Assembly: GCA_018292915.2 (NCBI GenBank)
Contig: JACVVK020000091.1
Span: 171,001 to 235,000 of the forward strand
Direction: 5' to 3'
DNA length: 64,000 nt
Source of the DNA: Batillaria attramentaria
Lineage: Eukaryota > Mollusca > Gastropoda > Batillariidae
Below the pieces are notes generated by a model, which saw only the letters and a list, made by a program, of their open reading frames with translations, searched no databases and was not told the DNA's origin. A program made the position numbers and the translations under genes. The first letter of the stretch is position 1; every line of letters starts with the position of its first letter. Below, one piece after another: positions 40,271 through 48,395 of this stretch.

Positions 40271-43200
40271 GCGGCAACAAAAAAAAAAAAGTTAAACCCT
40301 CAAACACCCACCCATCCTAGATACATCTATTTTCTTTCTTGCTTTTGGCTCAACATTTCAGCCAGCCTTGTCCTCGCGTGATTTTTGTTATTTCCTTGTA
40401 AACAAAGATCATAGATACCTCCAAAGAACCATACTTTTTACTGCCTGATTTAATGCTCAACTTGTTCTGTTTTCAGTGTTCCGAGACATGCGGGCGTGGA
40501 CTGCAGCATCGAGAAATCATGTGCATGGATCGGTCAGGCAGCTCGGTACCCTACTCCATGTGTAAGACAGCCAAACCCAGGAACACCAAGCGCTGTGCTG
40601 CAGGCCCGTGTCCTAAGTGGCACAAAGGACGCTGGAGCAAGGTGAGTTGTGAAGACTACCTGCACCACTACACTGTTGTTACCTGCTATTAGGGAAATCA
40701 ATCTTTTTTTTTTGGGGGGGGGGGGGGATGTTTAGGTCACGGTGACCTGCTACTAGGAAAAAAAATTTTTCTTTTTTTTTTTGTTGGGTGGGGGGGGGGG
40801 GGGGTGGGGGTATGTTTAGCTCATGGTGACCTGCTATTAGGAAAATCTTTTTTTTTTTTTTTTTTTTTTGGGGGGGGGGGGGGGGTGTATGTTGGGTGTA
40901 GCTCATGGTGATGTACAGTGTCTGGCTGCTTTTCAAAAGGCATTATTTGTGCATCTTATGTTGAAGACAGTGTGATAATACTTTATTGATCCCTCAGAAA
41001 GAAAAATGCTGTATCAAAAACAAGACATGACTGACGAACAAATAATGTAAAACAAGTTCAGTTTCGTTCAAGATGGTATCTGTGCTCGGAAAAGCACATA
41101 CGTACTCCATCCCATCTGTCATGAAAAACAGCAAGACATGACTTGATGCATATTCATACAGTGGATGCCTGTGGTTGTAAAAGATGGGTTTCTTGCCCTG
41201 GAGCAAAATCTGGGTTGGGATATTTCCAGTTTATTTGCCAGTGCGCATTTCCTTTTCCCTCTTCCTTGCAAGCATCCCATCATATAACCCCCCCCCCCCC
41301 CCACCCAACCCCCAACTCACCACCCACCACCCCTCATCCATCCCCCTCCACCCCTTCCCCTTGCCACACACACACCCCCCTGGCTCACCTCCCCAGTGCC
41401 CTACCACACATTTACCCACACCCCTTCTCACAAATACAATCCTTCTACAATGTACATGATCCATTCTGTGTTGCAGTGTTCAGTCACATGCGGCAAGGGA
41501 GTTAAGACCAGAGAGATCGTGTGCAGAGACAGTAAGGCAGAGATTATATCCCCTGAGCTGTGTCCTCGCTCCAAAATGCCCAAACACACCCGGCCTTGCA
41601 AGCGGAAGGTCTGCGCGCTGTTCATTTGGAAAACTGGAAAATGGTCAGAGGTGAGTGTTAGAACAACAGTAGGCTTTGAAATGCACGTCAATTGAAGCTA
41701 TCCCCCCCCCCCCCCACACACACACACACATTTTTGGTACAATGCCCAAATTCGACACACTCCTACTGGCACACAACATATCCTAGTTGCTGAGTGTGAG
41801 AGCTGTAACTCCTGGCTTGCCTGAAGCTGTGACTGTTTCTAATTACTTCTATCTCCTTCTGTCATTCCTGATCATAATCCTGTTGACCTAGATTTCTGGA
41901 GCTGTAGAGTGTGCTTATTGTCATTGTTTATTTTTGTCTTGAAGGATCTATTTCTAACATTACATGGCTTTATGTAAGGAGACTTCTGTTTTGGAGCAGT
42001 TGCGCTTGTGGCCGCTTGAATAGAGTCTTTCTTAGATATTAGTAGAGCTCCAAATGCTACACACTGATATTTGATGTGCGGGCGAACAAGGAATGGTTGG
42101 CTGTCCATGAATGATGTCTGCCATTTTTCCATCTTTGTTGGTGTGCTACCAGGACCACATGTAAAAGTCGAGGTTAAGGATTTTAGCCCAGGGTTAGATT
42201 CTGACCTTGAACTAAACTAGCTCTACGGTTAAATTTTCTGTTGTTTTTTTGTTTAATCAGGACGTGGTCCATACCACCATGGTGCCTAAGCCATTAGAGG
42301 AGGATTTTTGTCTACCTTTCTTCGCTTGCTTTTTTAAATTTAATTTTGTTTTTGGTTTTGTTTTGTCTTAGTCTGGGTCAGGCCCGTAGCCGTGGGTTAA
42401 ATTAACCTTGAGTTCTGCATGCTGGCCCTGGTTGGGTACAGCTGGCTGCTGCACTTTGGCTTCCTTCCGACAGACACAAGCCGGTCTGTGGCTGTATTTT
42501 TGCATGTGTGGAAGTGGTGTAATGGTAAACACCACAAAACAGCTCACATTGATCTGTTAGCTTAAAACTTTGAAAAAAATGGCTCTTTAGTGACAAGCAG
42601 CAGGTGAGGTGTTACTTAAGACTTTGTTTCTGTTGCTAACAGTGCTCTAAGACTTGTGGGTTTGGCCGTAAGCATCGCCCTGTCACCTGCACAAATCGAG
42701 AAGGAACGGAAGTGTCAGTGCATCTGTGTGACGACCGAACCAAACCCAAGACACGGCGACGCTGTGCCGAGTTCCCCTGCCCTTACATTTGGAACACGGG
42801 ACCTTGGAGTCCGGTAAGTGCACACTTCGAGACTCAAGCTCATCTAAGATGTATTTTAAATAGAGCTAAAAATTCTTCTCTTGGCTGTCCCACGTTTTTG
42901 CTGGTTGGGAGTTGGCATTAGTTCTTTACAGTGGTCATCCAATAATTTACACCTACCACACATTTTGATAATGCATTTTGTTTGAACAGTAAAATGTTTG
43001 TATGACACGTTTGCAGGGAGTACGATCGAGCCGCTCTCAGAGGCATAACACTCTTATTCTTAATGACTAATTCACATTTTACCTCCTATCAAGAATTCCG
43101 GCAGTATTATTATAACTGTAGCCGTAGTGAAATAGTTTTCAATTATCACATTGTTGTAATGCTAATAAATGTGAGATTGAAGTAATTGTCTGCTGTCTCC

Positions 43201-46200
43201 TTTCCTGCCAGTGTTCTACAACATGCGGTGAGGGTCAACAGATGCGCACGGTGGTGTGTCAAGCGGTGACGAAGGAGGGATGGATACTGCCAGGGGAGGT
43301 TCATGAAGGGTGTATACCAGCAGAAAGACCCACATTTGCCCGTTACTGCAACTACGGGGACTGCCGTGCTAAATATCATTGGACTGTCGGGCCGTGGGGA
43401 ACAGTACGTGATTTCTTAGTTGATACAATGTTGAAACTTAATTCACGGCCAGACAATTTAGCAGCAGCCTATTCCACTGCCCAGGCAATGCCCAAGTATC
43501 GAAGACCAGACCAACAGTAAATATGTTGTCTGTTCTCATGAACACTTGAAGCCTCTATGTTTGTAATGCTGCTGAGATTGAGAACTGCCACTTTCGAAGC
43601 TCAAAAGCTGTTTGCAAGATAGAAGGATGTTTCTCAACAAATCGTGTAAAACTAGTCACCACTCAGTGTCTTCTACATAGAAGGATGTTTCTCAACAAAT
43701 CGTGTAAAACTAGTCACCACTCAGCGTCTTCTAGATAGAAGGATGTTTCTCAACAAATCTTGTAAAACTAGTCACCACTCAGCGTCTTCTAGATAGAAGG
43801 ATGTTTCTCAACAAATCGTGTAAAACTAGTCACCACTCAGCGTCTTCTAGATAGAAGGATGTTTCTCAACAAATCTTGTAAAACTAGTCACCACTCAGCG
43901 TCTTCTAGATAGAAGGATGTTTCTCAACAAATCGTGTAAAACTAGTCACCACTCAGTGTCTTCTACATAGAAGGATGTTTCTCAACAAATCGTGTAAAAC
44001 TAGTCACCACTCAGCGTCTTCTAGATAGAAGGATGTTTCTCAACAAATCTTGTAAAACTAGTCACCACTCAGCGTCTTCTAGATAGAAGGATGTTTCTCA
44101 ACAAATCGTGTAAAACTAGTCACCACTCAGCATCTTCTAGATAGGATGTTTCTCAACAAATCTTGTAAAACTAGTCACCACTCAGCGTCTTCTAGATAGA
44201 AGGATGTTTCTCAACAAATCGTGTAAAACTAGTCACCACTCAGCATCTTCTAGATAGAAGGATGTTTCTCAACAAATCTTGTAAAACTAGTCACCACTCA
44301 GCGTCTTCTAGATAGAAGGATGTTTCTCAACAAATCGTGTAAAACTAGTCACCACTCAGCGTCTTCTAGCTGGTCCTCAGTCTGCAGCCAAATAAGGTTG
44401 TCTGCTCAGTTTGTGGTAGGCATCTAGTACAACACGTATGCCAGAGTCACCACAGTGGTTTCACATGCTGTACTGTGATCCAAGTGACTGATTCTGATGC
44501 ACAGAGTCAGCGCATGCGATGAAAGTTTTCCACACGTCGTTGTATGTCTGTCGGCGACGCCAAATATTTCTGTTGTACTTTTCTCCTGGTATGTCGCTCT
44601 CTCGGTGCACTCACAGAGAAGACACGGGATACAACAGGCTGGAACTCCAATACTTTATTAACAGAAGATACGCAAGAACAAACTCATGAAAGAGGAAGAA
44701 CCCAGAACGCTGTGCAGTGCTGCTTATATACTAGCAGGTCAGATCTAGAACATTCTGCAACATACTGGCAAGTACGGAATCTTTCCAAGGTTACGTAATC
44801 TACTGACGTTACTGCACTCGTATGTTCTGGGATGGTCTAGAAATTTCCATCGAAATGCAGTGACTTTTCGCGATCTCTACAACACATGTATACTGAGACA
44901 AGAGAGCAAGCATGAGGTAGAGTGACGTCTCACAGTGCCATACAAGCTAGCATGATAAAATAAGTGGGAGAAAGACCAGAGGAACAAGGAATCCGCATGT
45001 GCTATACAATGTGTGTGAAGATGCTAGGATAGGTTGAGATGGGGTGTGAAAAAACAGGGCTTGCTAAATTCTTTGATCACACAGGCAGAAAACTGATCTT
45101 AGACTAGACGCAATATAAAGCTGAGAAGACAGTCACTATGTTCTGCCAGATGAGTCCCCATTAATGACAGAGACGTCAGAATCGCTTCAAATTTTGTGTT
45201 ATTTATTTATCATTTGCAGTGCACAGCGAAGTGTGGGTTTGGTCGAGAACGGCGGAGAGTGGTCTGTGTGGACAAAAACAACCAGCGAGTTGCCAGTGGC
45301 ATGTGTCTCCGTCTCTACCGACCTCCAAGACATCGCCCATGCTACAGCGGACCATGTGAGTCGCACACTCCTGTGTGAAATTTTGGCCAAACTGCTTTCT
45401 GAGAATCGCGCAGGAGAAGTGCACAATGCATGTTGGCCATCAAAATCCTGTTAAATCAAAATTCCATGAGAACAATATAATATTGTTGAGAAGCTCTGGC
45501 AATATGTTTGAGGTTTTTTTTTAACTATCCTTTGACCTGAACTGATTTTTCATTGTATTGGTCCGGTTGTTTATCTCATTGGACTGCAGCTGTTGACCGT
45601 TGTGTACACCATGACTCGAACAGAGATAAAAAGAAAGGGCTCTTGTAGCTTAGCAGGTTATCCTTTTTCTCTCATCAGAAGTATTTCAGAGTTTATTTGG
45701 TCAAGGCTAGTCGTATTTGACCGCTGTTTGTTGTTCATTCACACAGGCTACGCCCGGTCATGTAAGGAACTAAAGGAACTGACAACCATCAGAAAAGACG
45801 GAGATTACCAGATACAAGTGGACAGTCATCTTGTTACGGTCAGTGTTTGGAAAGTTTGAATACCTTGAAATGTCTGTATGTGATTGGTAATCTGTAAGTT
45901 TGTGCATCAGGGGAGACAACGTCTTGACTGAGGCTTGGACATGTTCAAGTTATCATTATTTTTCTGCGTGATAGCTGGTGATAGAGGCTGTGGTGCTGTT
46001 TTCATTCCAGTTATTCATTAATTTCATGTAAGACTAGCTGACCAGTCAAGCCACATCATCAGCATTTATTGTCACAGTAACTAAGAGTCTTCAGAAAGGT
46101 GTGTTCTGCAAGGGAGACAATTTCATAGTCTATCTGTCTGATAGTTCCTAGCATGAGTGTGTCTATTACTTCCAACAGGTCAAACTGTTATCTCCCTTAT

Positions 46201-46436
46201 AGTGTTCTGGGTATTGTTAGTGACTTTGTTGACATGCTGCTTATTGCAGATTTACTGCAAAGACATGCGTAAAGCAACACCTGTTGAGTATTTGTCCTTA
46301 CCTGCTGGGGAGGATGCCAACTTTGCTGAGGTTTACAGCGAGAGGTGTGTAGGCATTTCACACAAGCAGCGCGCTTATTAACACACATGGATTTACCCTT
46401 CTCCCCCCCCCCCCCCAACACACACACTCGCACGCG

Positions 46437-46483
<47 letters not shown>

Positions 46484-48331
46484 CTTTTCATTATTTCAGA
46501 TTGTGAGATGTCATTCCTACTACAGCTTGCTTGCTGTAAATGTTTACTGGTGCTTGTATCACTGTATGTGAACAACGTGTATATTGTGCTTCAAGTTCTC
46601 TATGCTGGTGCTTACTTAAGCAGGTGAATAGGTTTCTGTCCACCTTGTTTGGTACAAACTGAGTACATGTACCGGTACTTTATATTACAGTTTGTCATGG
46701 ATCATATTCTGACTGAATGTTTCATCATGTTTTCTATAGATTACGACGCCATGCTACTTGCCCGTACAACAGAACCAGGCCAGCCACCTGTGATCTGTGT
46801 CGCACCAAGAAATATCGTCAAGCTGGCAATACTACCTACTCCAAAGTCAGAATTGATCTCAACACACTACGCATATTTGGTATGCTGAAGCTACATACCT
46901 ACCAAACAGTAATAACTTTGATTAGACTTGTTGTCTTATTATTGAAATAATTATGTTACACTCCCTCCCCCGATCATGCTTTTGTGTTAAACATTTATCT
47001 GTCACAACTTTGTGTTCAACATTTATCTGTCACAACTTTGTGTTAAACATTTATCTGTCACAACTTTGTGTTAAACATTTATCTGTCACAACTTTGTGTT
47101 AAACATTTATCTGTCACAACTTTGTGTTCAACATTTATCTGTCACAACTTTGTGTTAAACATTTATCTGTCACAACTTTGTGTTAAACATTTATCTGTCA
47201 CAACTTTGTGTTAAACATTTATCTGTCACAACTTTGTGTTCAACATTTATCTGTCACAACTTTGTGTTAAACATTTATCTGTCACAACTTTGAAAATACA
47301 TTGCCAGGTACTGGCAAATAATACAGAGAGCTTTAGAAATATTTTTTGATGATATGTTACAGTCAAAGCTGGAAATTAGTCATTCTCCGGGAATGCCTGA
47401 AAGTTCAGTCATTCCCTAGAAATTCCAATGCCCGATCAAAACAGGAATTTCTTGGGAATGACTGAAATTTCAGGCATTCCCGGAGAATGACTAATTTCCA
47501 GCTTTGACTGTAACAGATATTCATTTACGCAATTGCTTACAGTGTGTGGGTGGGTGGGTGGGTGGGCATACGTGCTTGTGTGTTGAACCTATCCAGCTGT
47601 ATAGAAAAGAAGCATGTGTAATTATTGAACGCTGTTTATTCTATTGCAGTAAATGATGGAGCATTCAGTCACGTTCACGATGGCAAGTTCATTCCATTTG
47701 GTACTGCAGGCGACTGCTACAGTTCCAGTGCTTGTCCTCAGGTAAACAGTTGCACGATACTGACACAATTTTGATTGTGAAGTGGGACTCTCCCTGCCAG
47801 TATATGTCTACTGTTGTGCCTGTTTGTAGAGCTCACACTCTTGTAAAGTATGCAAATTTGTGACTTGCCTTTTTTTTATGCAAAGTTTTGTATGCATATG
47901 AAACACAGCCTGAACCCAACCAAACATGATGTGTTAGCAGTACGTTTAGGTGTGTGCTAGTGTATGTATAGTTCTCTTTTTTCTTCCATATGTACCCTCG
48001 TTCTGATGAAATGCTGAAGATATGTTGTGCAGCTCCAAATAACAGAGAATTTTAATCCTGGTCTTGCTGATCTGTCTTATACTTAAAAAGCCATAGAGGT
48101 AGTGCGATCAAATATTCCCTTAATCTCAGCACCACGTGGGTTAAAGAAATATTGAAGATATATTGTGCCAGTCAAGTGAGACAGAGAAAATCAAGAGCTA
48201 ATTATGTTTTGTTTGTCTGCACAGGGTCAGTTCAGTATCAGCCTCGTTGGAACAGGGTTCATTGTGTCCGTCAACACCACATGGATACTACAGGGAAATG
48301 AGGCCACACAACAGATCTGGAGACTCAGGGT

Positions 48332-48395
<64 letters not shown>

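Larger units (their letters stand above)
29295..40476. other. Large intron between ADAMTS exons 26 and 27, no other gene seen
   Basis: The true intron begins at 28437; this is the part after the open frame. ORFs are short and without recognisable motifs. It holds family-2 SINEs, a terminal-inverted-repeat candidate at 30671-30994, microsatellites and a SINE-like head near 35.99 kb. The part between about 32.5 and 39.5 kb looks rich in CAGT/ACTG tetramers. No poly(A) hexamer was seen close behind the 29294 stop; ATTAAA occurs near 31.23 kb and AATAAA near 32.58 kb. Confidence 0.7.
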
